In this document: one piece after another, positions 18,226-26,567 of the stretch
Layout of the letters: each line of letters starts with the position of its first letter
How positions within the stretch are numbered: the stretch's first letter is position 1
Assembly (NCBI RefSeq): GCF_001513675.1
Contig: NZ_CP013859.1
Span: forward strand, 1,675,081 to 1,739,080
Origin: Microbacterium sp. XT11
GTDB lineage: Bacteria > Actinomycetota > Actinomycetes > Actinomycetales > Microbacteriaceae
Reading direction: 5' to 3'
DNA length: 64,000 nucleotides
The notes under the pieces: generated by a model
The model's input: only the letters and a program-made list of their open reading frames with translations
Databases searched by the model: none
What the model was told of the DNA's origin: nothing
Made by a program: the position numbers and the translations under genes

Positions 18226-19458
18226 ATGCCGGATGCCGACGACGATGTCGAGCTGCGGGAGCTGAGGGCTCGCGCCTATGGGCGTCACGGCGGCCTGACG
18301 CAGGCGGAGGCCGAGCGCTTGCATACGCTCGAGAACGCCCGTCGCCCGCGTGTGCCGGGCGGCGAGACCACGCCGGCCGCGGCTGCGGCGCCGACCGGCG
18401 CGCATCGGGCGCACGCCGAGCGTGGCGTGGCCGCCGGGCCTGCCGTCACCGTGGACGAGGACGCCGAGCACGCGGTTCCCTCACGTGCGCCCGCCGAGCG
18501 GGCTGAGCCCGCTGAGTACGGTGAATCAGCTGACGCGCTCATGCCCTCCAGGCCGGGAGGATCCTCGCGCGAGGGCGATCAGGAGGAGGCCGCTCAGCGG
18601 AGTGCGTCCGGCACGCCGGGGCGGCGCGGCATCCGCCGTCTCAGCACCGTGATCGCGGTGGCAGCGATGCTCGTGCTCCTCGGGATCGGAGCCGGGTGGC
18701 TGATGTTCGCGCAGCGCACGTCGGGCATCGCGCTGTCCGACAAGGAGATGCTTCGACGCACAGAGCTGTCGCAGCACGACTATGACGTCGACAGCGTGCG
18801 AGCCGTCGCTCGTGACGACGACGCCCTCGTGTGGTTCGCCACCAAGGATCATGCCGGCTCCTGGTGCCTGATCCTGGATGTCGGCGAGACCACGTCCGCC
18901 GAGTGCGCACCCCTGACGACGGTCGAGCAGCTGATGCTGAGCGTCTCGGTCACCGTTCCGGCAGATGGCGGCGACGACGGGTCAGGGCAGAACGTCATCG
19001 CATACGCGCTCAAGGCGACGACAGGCGACCCGCTCGTGGCGATCCAGCGATGGGACTTCGACGATTCGATGCTGGATCAGTTCGAGGGCGCCGACCGCGA
19101 CCGCGCCGAAGCACTCATCGACGAGGGGTTCTTCCCCGGATTGTCGATCGTCGGCGAGTTCCGTCGAGCCCCTGTCTGGATCGCCGAGCGCGCGGGCGAG
19201 ACCGGCGCCGTCGAGCGGTGCCTGCTCGTCGACGCCGTCGACGGGACTGCGTGCGCGGTGCGAGGCGAGGACGAGGCGGAGGACATCGCCGCCACGGTGA
19301 TGACCGAGGGTGAGGCGTGGACCCTCACGGTGCGCTACACGTTCTGGCAGTCCCCGTACCTCACGATCGAGCAGGTGACGGACGCAGGCACCGTCGTCGT
19401 CGACACCGAGACCGGCGATCCGATCGTGATCACTCCACCGACCGATCCCGACGGCTAG
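18226..19458 (+). CDS. single-pass membrane protein of unknown function
   Basis: A 410 aa protein starting 4 bp after the preceding stop. Residues 1-130 are polar and acidic (a short helix-prone motif LTQAEAERLHTLENARRP near 25-42, then an Ala/Pro/Glu-rich linker). One transmembrane helix lies near 138-160 (VIAVAAMLVLLGIGAGW), and the remaining ~250 residues should face the outside. The exported part has two similar halves, each with W-x-WCL/ERCL-like strands (SWCLILDV near 207 and VERCLLVDA near 329). No known enzyme motif is evident. The stop codon lies in a CTAG shared with the opposite gene. Confidence 0.7.
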   Translation: MPDADDDVELRELRARAYGRHGGLTQAEAERLHTLENARRPRVPGGETTPAAAAAPTGAHRAHAERGVAAGPAVTVDEDAEHAVPSRAPAERAEPAEYGESADALMPSRPGGSSREGDQEEAAQRSASGTPGRRGIRRLSTVIAVAAMLVLLGIGAGWLMFAQRTSGIALSDKEMLRRTELSQHDYDVDSVRAVARDDDALVWFATKDHAGSWCLILDVGETTSAECAPLTTVEQLMLSVSVTVPADGGDDGSGQNVIAYALKATTGDPLVAIQRWDFDDSMLDQFEGADRDRAEALIDEGFFPGLSIVGEFRRAPVWIAERAGETGAVERCLLVDAVDGTACAVRGEDEAEDIAATVMTEGEAWTLTVRYTFWQSPYLTIEQVTDAGTVVVDTETGDPIVITPPTDPDG

Positions 19459-20651
19459 TCGTCCGCCGCGCCGACCCGATCGGCGAGCACCGCGATACGT
19501 CGGTCTCCGACTCTCGTCAGAAGCAGCGTCGCCGCCCGGGTGCCGCGGAGCTTGAGGCTGCGACGGAAGGACGCGGGGTCGACATCTACGCCCCGCTTCT
19601 TGATCTCGAGCGTGCCGATGTCGTTCGCGGCCAGCACGGCGTTGATCGCCTTGGGCGTCGCCGGCATCGTCTCACGCACGCGGAACGACTGCACGAACGG
19701 GCTCGTCAAGGCGGCATCCGAGGTCAGATACGCGATGCGATGGTCGAGCATCCCCGCGTCCAGAGCTCGCGCCACGTCGCCGATGAGCCGTGCGCGGATG
19801 ACGGCGCCATCCGGCTCGTGCACGTACTCGCCGAGGCGCCGCACGTCGGCATCCTCGGCATCGGCCGTCGCTGTGAGCTCGTGCGAGCTGTCGCCACGGA
19901 TGACGAGAGCCGCGCGGCGCACGCCGTCGCGCGCCAGCTCGCCCGTCCACAGCACGAGCTCCACGACGCTGCCGTCGGCGCTGACCCACTGCGCCTCCGC
20001 GTTCTCGGGGAGCGCGTCGCGGTCGTGCGCCGGTCCGAGCTTGATGCCCGTCGGCATGCGCGCCGCCACATCGAACGCCCAGTCGAGCGAGGGCGAGTAG
20101 TCGTCCGCGGAGACGCGTCGCGTCTCGGTGTGCCCCGCGGTGCGCCGTGCGGGGTCGAGCCACACGGCGTCCACGCCGTCGAGCGAAGTTTCCTCCGCCG
20201 TCGCATGCTGCACGGACGCCGAGAACGGGGCGAGGTTGAAGGCCGCGATCGCCGCGGTCACCTCATCGGCGTCCACCGCGCGCACGTCGAGCCCGGCGCC
20301 GGCGAAGGCGAGGGCGTCGCCGCCGATGCCGCAGCCGAGATCGGCCACGCGAGTGCGTCCTGCGGCCCGCATCCGCTGGGCATGCCGTGCGGCGACGCCG
20401 AGCCTCGTCGCCTGCTCGAGCCCCGCGCGCGTGAACAGCATCCGCCCGGCGAACTCGCCGAACTTCGCCACCGCCCTCGAGCGCAGGCGGGCCTGGCCGA
20501 CGACGGCCGACACGAGATCGGGGGAGTGGCCGGCAGCACGGAGGCGGGTGACGGCGCGAGCGACGTCGGCCGTCGAGTCCACCGGGCCGAGCGCGTCGAG
20601 GAGGTCGAGCCCCTCGGGCGTGAGCAGGGCGCGCAGCTCGGTCATCTCCAC
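19455..20651 (-). CDS. class I SAM-dependent methyltransferase with THUMP-like C-terminal domain
   Basis: A 398 aa protein. An N-terminal helical region precedes a Rossmann methyltransferase core. SAM-binding motif I (VADLGCGIGGDALAF) is near residues 101-115, and VWLDPARR, a DPPY-like catalytic position, near 160-170. The C-terminal part matches the THUMP-like domain found in actinobacterial members. An RNA or ribosome substrate is plausible from the family but unproven. GTG 20651 lies 6 nt from a TAAGCT box (leaderless); an ATG two codons in (20645) is the alternative. Its stop overlaps the convergent gene by 4 bp. Confidence 0.8.
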   Translation of the reverse strand: MEMTELRALLTPEGLDLLDALGPVDSTADVARAVTRLRAAGHSPDLVSAVVGQARLRSRAVAKFGEFAGRMLFTRAGLEQATRLGVAARHAQRMRAAGRTRVADLGCGIGGDALAFAGAGLDVRAVDADEVTAAIAAFNLAPFSASVQHATAEETSLDGVDAVWLDPARRTAGHTETRRVSADDYSPSLDWAFDVAARMPTGIKLGPAHDRDALPENAEAQWVSADGSVVELVLWTGELARDGVRRAALVIRGDSSHELTATADAEDADVRRLGEYVHEPDGAVIRARLIGDVARALDAGMLDHRIAYLTSDAALTSPFVQSFRVRETMPATPKAINAVLAANDIGTLEIKKRGVDVDPASFRRSLKLRGTRAATLLLTRVGDRRIAVLADRVGAADD

Positions 20652-20657
20652 CCCCTC

Positions 20658-20663
20658 AGCTTA
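20658..20663 (-). promoter_or_regulatory. -10 box of leaderless methyltransferase gene
   Basis: TAAGCT on the minus strand, 6 nt from GTG 20651. Confidence 0.5.
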
Positions 20664-20694
20664 GGCGGCGGGTCGCACATCCGGTCCCGCGGGA

Positions 20695-20721
20695 TTGGCA
20701 CTCGCATTGCGTGAGTGCCAG
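20695..20721 (+). promoter_or_regulatory. upstream CIRCE-like operator
   Basis: TTGGCACTC, nine bases, GAGTGCCAG: CIRCE spacing, with one mismatch between the arms. It lies over and upstream of the groES -35 region and is a candidate HrcA site. Confidence 0.75.
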
Positions 20722-20736
20722 CCGAGCGCCTAGACT
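20707..20736 (+). promoter_or_regulatory. groES promoter
   Basis: -35 TTGCGT (20707-20712), an 18-nt spacer and -10 TAGACT (20731-20736). The predicted transcription start near 20743 falls inside the second CIRCE element. Confidence 0.65.
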
Positions 20737-20740
20737 GGCG

Positions 20741-20767
20741 TTAGCACTCTCGGGTTGAGAGTGCGAA
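20741..20767 (+). promoter_or_regulatory. CIRCE operator of groES
   Basis: TTAGCACTC, nine bases, GAGTGCGAA. The left arm is an exact CIRCE consensus and the right arm differs at one base. HrcA binding here would block transcription initiation. Confidence 0.92.
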
Positions 20768-20807
20768 CAAGTCTTTCGTGTCAGCGTAAAGAAAGAAGAG
20801 GTAGACC

Positions 20808-21104
20808 GTGTCGGTTTCCATCAAGCCGCTCGAGGACCGCATCGTCATCAAGCAGGTCGAGGCCGAGCAGACCACCGCGAGTGGCCTGGTCATCCCCGAC
20901 ACCGCCAAGGAGAAGCCCCAGGAGGGCGAGGTCGTGGCGGTGGGCCCCGGTCGCATCGACGACAACGGCAACCGCGTTCCGCTCGACGTCGCGGTCGGCG
21001 ACCGTGTGCTCTACAGCAAGTACGGCGGCACCGAGGTGAAGTTCGGCGCTGACGAGTACCTCGTCCTGTCGGCACGCGACGTCCTCGCGGTCGTCGTCCG
21101 CTGA
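20808..21104 (+). CDS. groES: co-chaperonin GroES
   Basis: The 10-kDa heptameric lid of the GroEL chaperonin, 98 aa. It begins [14 protein letters not shown], and the mobile loop region [19 protein letters not shown] is near residues 17-35. GAAGAGG precedes GTG 20808. Two CIRCE operators upstream indicate heat-shock control by HrcA. No groEL follows: a strong terminator and then rarD come next. Confidence 0.97.
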   Translation: MSVSIKPLEDRIVIKQVEAEQTTASGLVIPDTAKEKPQEGEVVAVGPGRIDDNGNRVPLDVAVGDRVLYSKYGGTEVKFGADEYLVLSARDVLAVVVR

Positions 21105-21121
21105 TCCAGCGCACCGCAGAT

Positions 21122-21157
21122 CAGAGGGTCCGGATGCTTCGGCATCCGGGCCCTCTG
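21122..21157 (+). terminator. terminator of groES
   Basis: CAGAGGG-T-CCGGATGC, a TTCG tetraloop, then GCATCCGG-G-CCCTCTG: a 16-bp stem with one T-G wobble, 17 bp after the stop. This is one of the strongest hairpins of the window. Confidence 0.85.
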
Positions 21158-21237
21158 TCGCGTTCTGCCGCGGACAGCGCGCGGCGGATTCCTGCCAATC
21201 TGATGGCCGAGGTCACGGCCGCCGCCCCGCGCGGGAA

Positions 21238-21243
21238 TAGGGT
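21238..21243 (+). promoter_or_regulatory. -10 box of leaderless rarD
   Basis: TAGGGT with 6 nt to GTG 21250. Confidence 0.6.
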
Positions 21244-21249
21244 TGTGCG

Positions 21250-22185
21250 GTGAGCCCCGACACGACCGCGCGCGCATCCCGCACCGCAGGCGTGGCATAC
21301 GCAGGGGCCGCGTATCTGCTTTGGGGCGTTCTGCCTCTGTACTTCCTGCTGCTCGCGCCGACCGGGCCGTGGGAGGTCGTCGCGTGGCGCGTGCTGCTGT
21401 CCTTCGTGTTCTGCCTCGTCCTGCTGACGGTCACCCGCGGGTGGCGAGCGCTCGGCGTGATCGTGCGGCAGCCCAAGCTCCTCGGTCTCACCGCGCTCGC
21501 GGGAGTGCTCATCTACGCGAACTGGCAGGTCTTCCTCATCGGCACGCTCACGGAGCACGTCGTCGAGACCAGCCTCGGGTACTTCATCAACCCCATCACG
21601 ACCGTGCTGCTCGGCGTCTTCGTGCTGAAGGAGCGCATCCGCGCCGCGCAGTGGGCGGCGATCGGCATCGCGGCCGTCGCCGTGCTCGTGATCGTGGTGG
21701 TGTACGGCTCGTTCCCGTGGATCGCCCTGTCTCTGACGGCGTCGTTCGGGATCTACGGGCTCATCAAGAAGCAGATCGGCCCGGCCGTCGACGCGGTCAG
21801 CGGCCTCACGCTCGAGTCGTTCTGGCTCATCCCCATCGCCGTCGTCCAGCTCATCGTGGTCGGGACGACTCCCGAGGGCATCACGATGGGCCAGCACGGG
21901 GTCTGGCATGCCGTGCTCCTGTCCTTCGCCGGCGTCGCGACGGCAGTGCCCCTGCTGCTGTTCGCGGCCGGCACGCGGCGCATCGACCTCACGGTGATCG
22001 GCATGATCCAGTTCATCACGCCGATCATGCAGTTCCTCCTCGGCGTCTTCGTGCTCGGCGAGGCCATGCCTCCGGCGCGCTGGGCGGGGTTCGTGCTCGT
22101 GTGGATCGCGATCACGGTGTTCCTCGTCGATCTCGTCGTCGCCGGCCGTCGCGGCAGGTCGGCGGAGAAGGCCGAGCTCGTCTGA
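21250..22185 (+). CDS. rarD: EamA-family transporter RarD
   Basis: A 311 aa polytopic inner-membrane protein with about ten hydrophobic helices in two EamA halves. AYLLWGVLPLYFLLL at the N-terminus and YANWQVFLIGT near residue 90 are characteristic of RarD within the drug/metabolite transporter superfamily. The substrate is not known for this family. Leaderless GTG start. Monocistronic. Confidence 0.88.
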   Translation: MSPDTTARASRTAGVAYAGAAYLLWGVLPLYFLLLAPTGPWEVVAWRVLLSFVFCLVLLTVTRGWRALGVIVRQPKLLGLTALAGVLIYANWQVFLIGTLTEHVVETSLGYFINPITTVLLGVFVLKERIRAAQWAAIGIAAVAVLVIVVVYGSFPWIALSLTASFGIYGLIKKQIGPAVDAVSGLTLESFWLIPIAVVQLIVVGTTPEGITMGQHGVWHAVLLSFAGVATAVPLLLFAAGTRRIDLTVIGMIQFITPIMQFLLGVFVLGEAMPPARWAGFVLVWIAITVFLVDLVVAGRRGRSAEKAELV

Positions 22186-22329
22186 TCCTCCGGCGCAGCG
22201 AGCACGGCACCCGGTACCAGATCGTTAACGCACCGAAACCTAAGCGACCACTACGCACTCCCTTCACGCTCTAGGGTTAGAGCACCCGACTGTGGTCACA
22301 ATCCACGTTCAGTAACGCAAGGGAGCAAC

Positions 22330-23592
22330 ATGAACGCACTGAAGGGCTCGCGCACAGCGAAGGTCTTCGCGGGGATCGCGCTGCTCAGCGCATCCGCACT
22401 CGTCATCGCCGGCTGCAGTTCGTCGACCGGCGGCGACAAGCCCTCGGGTGGCGGTGACAAGCCCGCCGGAGACCTCACTCTCAAGCTCGGCTCGCTGCTG
22501 CCCCAGACCGGTTCCCTGGCCTTCCTCGGCCCGCCCATGGAGTCGGGCGTCGGGCTCGCCGTGCAGGAGGTCAACGACGCGAAGGCCGGCATCACGATCG
22601 ACCTCACGGCCGAAGACGAGGGCGACACCGACACCAAGGCGTACGAGACCTCCATCACGAAGCTGCAGAGCGCGGGCGTGAACGCGATGGTCGGCGCCGC
22701 GGCGTCGGGTGTCTCGAAGCTGATCCTCGACGGCAACGTCGCGGCCGGCATCCTGCAGATCTCGGCGTCGAACACGTCGCCCGACTTCACCGACTGGGAC
22801 GACGACGGCCTCTACTTCCGCACGGCCCCCAGCGACCTGTTGCAGGGCGAGGTGCTCGGCAACCTCATCGCGGAAGACGGCCACAAGACCCTGGGCATCA
22901 TCTACCAGAACGACGCCTACGGCACCGGCCTCGACGCCGCGATCAAGAACACGTTCGAGGGCACCGGCGGCAAGGTCGTCGCCGAGGCGTCGTTCAACGT
23001 CGGCGACGCGCAGTTCGACGCCCAGGTCGAGACCATCAAGGCGCAGAACCCGGATGCCGTCGCGATCGTGTCGTTCGACCAGTTCAAGACCATCGCGCCG
23101 CTGCTGGTGAACGCCGGCATCACGGCCGACAAGTTCTACATGGTCGACGGAAACCTCTCCGACTACGGAGCCGACATGCAGGTGTCGCTCGAGGGTGCGC
23201 AGGGCACGAAGGCCGGTCCGAAGCTCGCCGACGACTTCACGCAGCGTCTCCAGGACTACTGGACGGGCGAGGGCAACGCCGAGGTGAAGGACTTCACCTA
23301 CGCGGCCGAGGCCTATGACGCCGTGATCCTCGTCGCCCTGGCGTCGCTTGCCGCGGGATCCACCGAGGGCAAGGACATCGCGGCGAAGATGCAGGAGGTC
23401 TCCGGCGGCTCGGGCGACGGCGAGAAGTGCACCTCGTTCGCCGACTGCGCGAAGATCATCAACGACGGTGGCGTGGCCGATTACGACGGCTACTCCGGCG
23501 AGGTCACGTTCGACGAGAACGGCGACCCGCAGGGCGCCACGATCGGCATCTACAAGTACGGCGCCGACAACATGACGACCCGCACGAACTGA
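22330..23592 (+). CDS. branched-chain amino acid-type ABC substrate-binding lipoprotein
   Basis: A 420 aa type-I periplasmic-binding-fold protein (LivK/urea/amide family) anchored as a lipoprotein: the signal peptide ends in VIAGC with lipidated Cys29, then a Ser/Gly/Asp linker. Mature sequence LKLGSLLPQTGSLAFLGPP is the typical first lobe, and TLGIIYQNDAYGTG lies in the hinge area. RBS AAGGGAG precedes ATG 22330. The permease and ATPase genes lie downstream on the opposite strand, ending towards this gene, so subunits are transcribed separately. The ligand is inferred from neighbours. Confidence 0.9.
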   Translation: MNALKGSRTAKVFAGIALLSASALVIAGCSSSTGGDKPSGGGDKPAGDLTLKLGSLLPQTGSLAFLGPPMESGVGLAVQEVNDAKAGITIDLTAEDEGDTDTKAYETSITKLQSAGVNAMVGAAASGVSKLILDGNVAAGILQISASNTSPDFTDWDDDGLYFRTAPSDLLQGEVLGNLIAEDGHKTLGIIYQNDAYGTGLDAAIKNTFEGTGGKVVAEASFNVGDAQFDAQVETIKAQNPDAVAIVSFDQFKTIAPLLVNAGITADKFYMVDGNLSDYGADMQVSLEGAQGTKAGPKLADDFTQRLQDYWTGEGNAEVKDFTYAAEAYDAVILVALASLAAGSTEGKDIAAKMQEVSGGSGDGEKCTSFADCAKIINDGGVADYDGYSGEVTFDENGDPQGATIGIYKYGADNMTTRTN

Positions 23593-23602
23593 CGCACGGC
23601 GG

Positions 23603-23638
23603 AAGGGCCTCGGATGCTCCGGCATCCGAGGCCCTTTT
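23603..23638 (+). terminator. terminator of the binding-protein gene
   Basis: A 15-bp stem AAGGGCCTCGGATGC with loop TCCG and GCATCCGAGGCCCTT, ending in a TTTT run: a canonical intrinsic terminator. Confidence 0.9.
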
Positions 23639-23671
23639 CCGTATCGCCCGACGGTCACGGCGGCGTGTGTC

Positions 23672-23806
23672 TCGCTGTGCTCGCTCGACGACCGGGTGAG
23701 TTCCGTGTCGCTGTGCTCGCTCGACGACCGGGTGAGTTCCGTGTCGCTGCGCTCGCTCGACGACCGGGTGCGTTCCCGGCGTGGAGCGAGGAGCGCAGCG
23801 TCGAGC
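23672..23806. repeat. three tandem 36-bp repeats plus inverted arm
   Basis: Copies start at 23672, 23708 and 23744. Each begins TCGCTGTGCTCGCTCGACGA (TCGCTGCGC in copy 3) and continues CCGGGTGAGTTCC (GTGCGTTCC in copy 3). The segment GAGCGAGGAGCGCAGCG (23785-23801) is an imperfect reverse complement of the unit core, so copy 3 can fold into a hairpin with it. The array is non-coding and lies between two convergent transcription units. Confidence 0.9.
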
Positions 23807-23817
23807 CGAAACGTGCG

Positions 23818-24588
23818 TCAGGCGGCGTCGGTGCCGAGCGTGCCGAGGTAGAGGCCGATGACCTTCGGGTCGTTCAGCAGGTCGCGGCCGGTGCCCTCGT
23901 AGGCGTCCCTGCCCTGGTCGAGCACGTACCCGCGGTCGCAGATCTGCAGGCAGCGCCGCGCGTTCTGCTCGACCATGATCGTCGTCACGCCGGCCTTGTT
24001 GATGTCGGACACACGGATGAACGCGTCGTCCTGGCGCACGGGCGAGAGGCCTGCGGACGGCTCGTCGAGCAGCAGCACCGACGGGTCCATCATCAGGGCG
24101 CGGGACATGGCGACCATCTGCCGTTCGCCGCCCGAGAGCGAGCCGGCTCGCTGCTTGAGGCGCTTGCCGAGCTCGGCGAAGATGCCTGTCACGAACTCCA
24201 GCCGTTCGGCGTAGATCTTGGGGTTCTGATACAGCCCCATCTGCAGGTTCTCCTCGATGGAGAGCGAAGGGAAGACGTTGTTCGTCTGCGGCACGAACGC
24301 CACGCCGCGCTGCACGAGCTTGTCGGCCTTGAGACCGACGATGCTCTCGCCGTTCACCGTGATGTCACCGGCGCGCACGTTCACGAGCCCGAAGATCGAC
24401 TTGAGCAGCGTGGACTTGCCTGCGCCGTTCGGCCCGATGATGCCGATCAGTTCTCCCTGGCGCGCTACGAGGTTCGCGCCGTTGAGGATGTTGACACCGG
24501 GCAGGTACCCCGCATGCACATCCGTGAGCTCGACGACGACCTCGCCCCGCTGCTCCTGCGCGGTGCGCGTCTCCGCGGTTTCGCTCAT
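23818..24588 (-). CDS. livF: branched-chain amino acid ABC transporter ATPase LivF
   Basis: A 256 aa ATPase. Walker A GPNGAGKST is at residues 52-60, the signature LSGGERQMVAMSRAL in the middle, and Walker B LLLDEPSAGLSP with the LivF-typical SAGLSP. It starts by overlapping livG (ATGA at 24585-24588). It is the last gene of the livH-livM-livG-livF operon and ends 12 bp from the 36-bp repeat array. Confidence 0.93.
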   Translation of the reverse strand: MSETAETRTAQEQRGEVVVELTDVHAGYLPGVNILNGANLVARQGELIGIIGPNGAGKSTLLKSIFGLVNVRAGDITVNGESIVGLKADKLVQRGVAFVPQTNNVFPSLSIEENLQMGLYQNPKIYAERLEFVTGIFAELGKRLKQRAGSLSGGERQMVAMSRALMMDPSVLLLDEPSAGLSPVRQDDAFIRVSDINKAGVTTIMVEQNARRCLQICDRGYVLDQGRDAYEGTGRDLLNDPKVIGLYLGTLGTDAA

Positions 24589-25598
24589 GCGCGTCCCTCC
24601 TCTGCGTCATCGGCGGCGAGTTCGGCGTCGGCCTCCGCTTCGATCGTCTCCCGCAGCTTCACGGCCGCGGTGTCGGCGAGCACGGGGATGCGGCCGGTCA
24701 CGGCGCCGAGGTCGACGTCCTGGTGCGCGCCCAGATAGGCGTCGACCACGGCTGGATCCTCCATGACCTCCTCAGGGGGCCCTTCGGCGACGACGCGACC
24801 CTCCGCCATGACGACGACCCAGTCGGCGATGTGACGCACCATATGCATGTCGTGCTCGACGAAGAGCACCGTCATGCCCTGCTCTTTGAGGTCGAGGATG
24901 TGGTCGAGGAGCGACTGTGTGAGAGCCGGGTTGACGCCGGCCATCGGCTCGTCGAGCATGACCAGCGTCGGGTCGCTCATGAGCGCACGCGCCATCTCGA
25001 GCAGCTTGCGCTGTCCTCCCGAGAGCGCGGCGGCGAAGTCCTTCTCCTTGGCGTCGAGCTTGAAGCGTGCGAGCAGCTCGCGCGCCTTCTCCTCGATCTG
25101 CGCGTCCTGCGCGCGCCAGAGGAACGGGAACAGGCTCGACCAGAAGCCCTCGCCGCGCTGGTGGGGCGCGCCGAGCTTCATGTTCTCGAGCACCGTGAGC
25201 AGCGACAGCGACTTCGTCAGCTGGAAAGTGCGAACCTGTCCCATGCGGGCGACCTTGAACGAGGGGATTCCCGACAGGTTCGTCCCGTCGAACGACCACG
25301 AGCCGCTGTTGGGCTTGTCGAACCCGCAGAGCAGGTTGAACAGGGTCGTCTTGCCGGCGCCGTTGGGGCCGATGAGCGCCGTGATGGCGCCGCGCGGGAT
25401 CTCCAGATGGTCGACGTCGACGGCGGTCAGGCCGCCGAAGCGACGCTGCACGGCGTCGACGACGAGGATCGGGTCGACCTTGGCGACGCCCGGCGCGGCT
25501 GGTCCCTTCGCGAGGCCGGTCGTCTTCGGCCGGCGGACGCTGCCGGTGGCGGGCCCCGGCTGGTCGGCGGGGACCTCGGGGTTCAGTTCATTTGACAA
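24585..25598 (-). CDS. livG: branched-chain amino acid ABC transporter ATPase LivG
   Basis: A 337 aa ATPase, longer than usual LivG (~255 aa). It has a ~40-residue Pro/Ala-rich N-terminal tail before the core and a ~45-residue acidic C-terminal tail. Walker A GPNGAGKT is at residues 77-84, the signature LSGGQRKLLEMARAL, and Walker B LVMLDEPMAGVNPAL. The first possible start is TTG at 25596-25598, which overlaps the livM stop by 11 bp; a start further inside the tail cannot be excluded. Confidence 0.9.
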   Translation of the reverse strand: MSNELNPEVPADQPGPATGSVRRPKTTGLAKGPAAPGVAKVDPILVVDAVQRRFGGLTAVDVDHLEIPRGAITALIGPNGAGKTTLFNLLCGFDKPNSGSWSFDGTNLSGIPSFKVARMGQVRTFQLTKSLSLLTVLENMKLGAPHQRGEGFWSSLFPFLWRAQDAQIEEKARELLARFKLDAKEKDFAAALSGGQRKLLEMARALMSDPTLVMLDEPMAGVNPALTQSLLDHILDLKEQGMTVLFVEHDMHMVRHIADWVVVMAEGRVVAEGPPEEVMEDPAVVDAYLGAHQDVDLGAVTGRIPVLADTAAVKLRETIEAEADAELAADDAEEGRA

Positions 25599-26565
25599 AG
25601 GTCATCTCCCTCTTGTCTCCGAGGATGCCCTGGGGGCGGAAGATCACGAGCAGCATGAGCGCGATGCCGACGAAGACGAACACCAGAGTGGACGCCTGAC
25701 TGTCGGACATCGGCAGGATGCCCGCCTTGGCCATGCTCGGCAGCAGGTTGGCGAGGAACGCGAACACCACCCAGAAGAGCACGGCGCCCAGGGTCGGCCC
25801 GAACACGGTGGCCGCACCGCCGAGCAGGAGGATCGTCCACAGGAAGAAGGTGAGCGAGGTCGTGTAGCTGCCGGGCACCACGGCCGAGGGGAGCACGAAG
25901 ACGATGCCGCCCGCCGCCCCGATGATTCCGCCGACGACGAGCGCCTGCATCTTGTAGGCGAAGACGTTCTTGCCGAGCGATCGCACGGCGTCCTCGTCCT
26001 CGCGGATGCCCTTGAGCACGCGGCCCCACGGGCTCCGCATGAGCGCCCACACCAGCAGGATCGCGACAGCGAGCAGGATGAGGCCGAAGACGCGGTTCCA
26101 CAGATCGTTCGCGGTGTACGTCCACGGGCCGAAACCGTAGGTGCCGGTGGGGAACGGGTTCGCGTCGCGGAACCCGCCGTTGTACTGGGCGAGCCCGTCG
26201 GCCGAGTTCGTCCATTCGTCGAACAGCTGGGTCGTGAAGAGCAGCCGCACGATCTCGCCGGCCGCGATGGTCGCGATGGCGAGGTAGTCGGCTCGGAGCC
26301 GAAGGGTCGGGATGCCGAGGAGCACGGCGAACAGGGCTCCGCCCACGAGTCCGATGAGCATGCCGAGCCACCACGGGAGGCCGAACGACAGCACGGAGAT
26401 CGCGTAGCCGTAGCCGCCGATCGCCATGAACGCCGCCATGCCGAAGTTCAGCAGACCCGCGTAGCCGAAGTGCACAGCGAGGCCCGTCGCCGCGAGCGCG
26501 TAGGCGATCGTGATCGGGCTGAAGAGATAGACGGCGGTGTTGGAGAAGATGCTTCCGAAGTCCAT
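25588..26565 (-). CDS. livM: branched-chain amino acid ABC transporter permease LivM
   Basis: A 325 aa permease with about eight to ten transmembrane helices. HFGYAGLLNFGMAAFMAIGGY near residues 30-50 and LRADYLAIATIAAGEIVRLL are LivM signatures. ATG 26565 lies two bases after the livH stop. A long open frame continues upstream on the same strand but runs antisense to the livH reading frame and is not coding. Confidence 0.93.
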   Translation of the reverse strand: MDFGSIFSNTAVYLFSPITIAYALAATGLAVHFGYAGLLNFGMAAFMAIGGYGYAISVLSFGLPWWLGMLIGLVGGALFAVLLGIPTLRLRADYLAIATIAAGEIVRLLFTTQLFDEWTNSADGLAQYNGGFRDANPFPTGTYGFGPWTYTANDLWNRVFGLILLAVAILLVWALMRSPWGRVLKGIREDEDAVRSLGKNVFAYKMQALVVGGIIGAAGGIVFVLPSAVVPGSYTTSLTFFLWTILLLGGAATVFGPTLGAVLFWVVFAFLANLLPSMAKAGILPMSDSQASTLVFVFVGIALMLLVIFRPQGILGDKREMTFVK

Positions 26566-26567
26566 GA

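Noticed and set aside
22186..22329. Promoter of the branched-chain amino acid binding-protein gene
   Set aside because: TAGGGT at 22272-22277 could be a -10 box, but no -35 hexamer fits at 16-19 nt, so it was not listed.
23672..23806. CRISPR array or attachment site
   Set aside because: Repeats are contiguous without spacers, and no integrase or cas gene is nearby.
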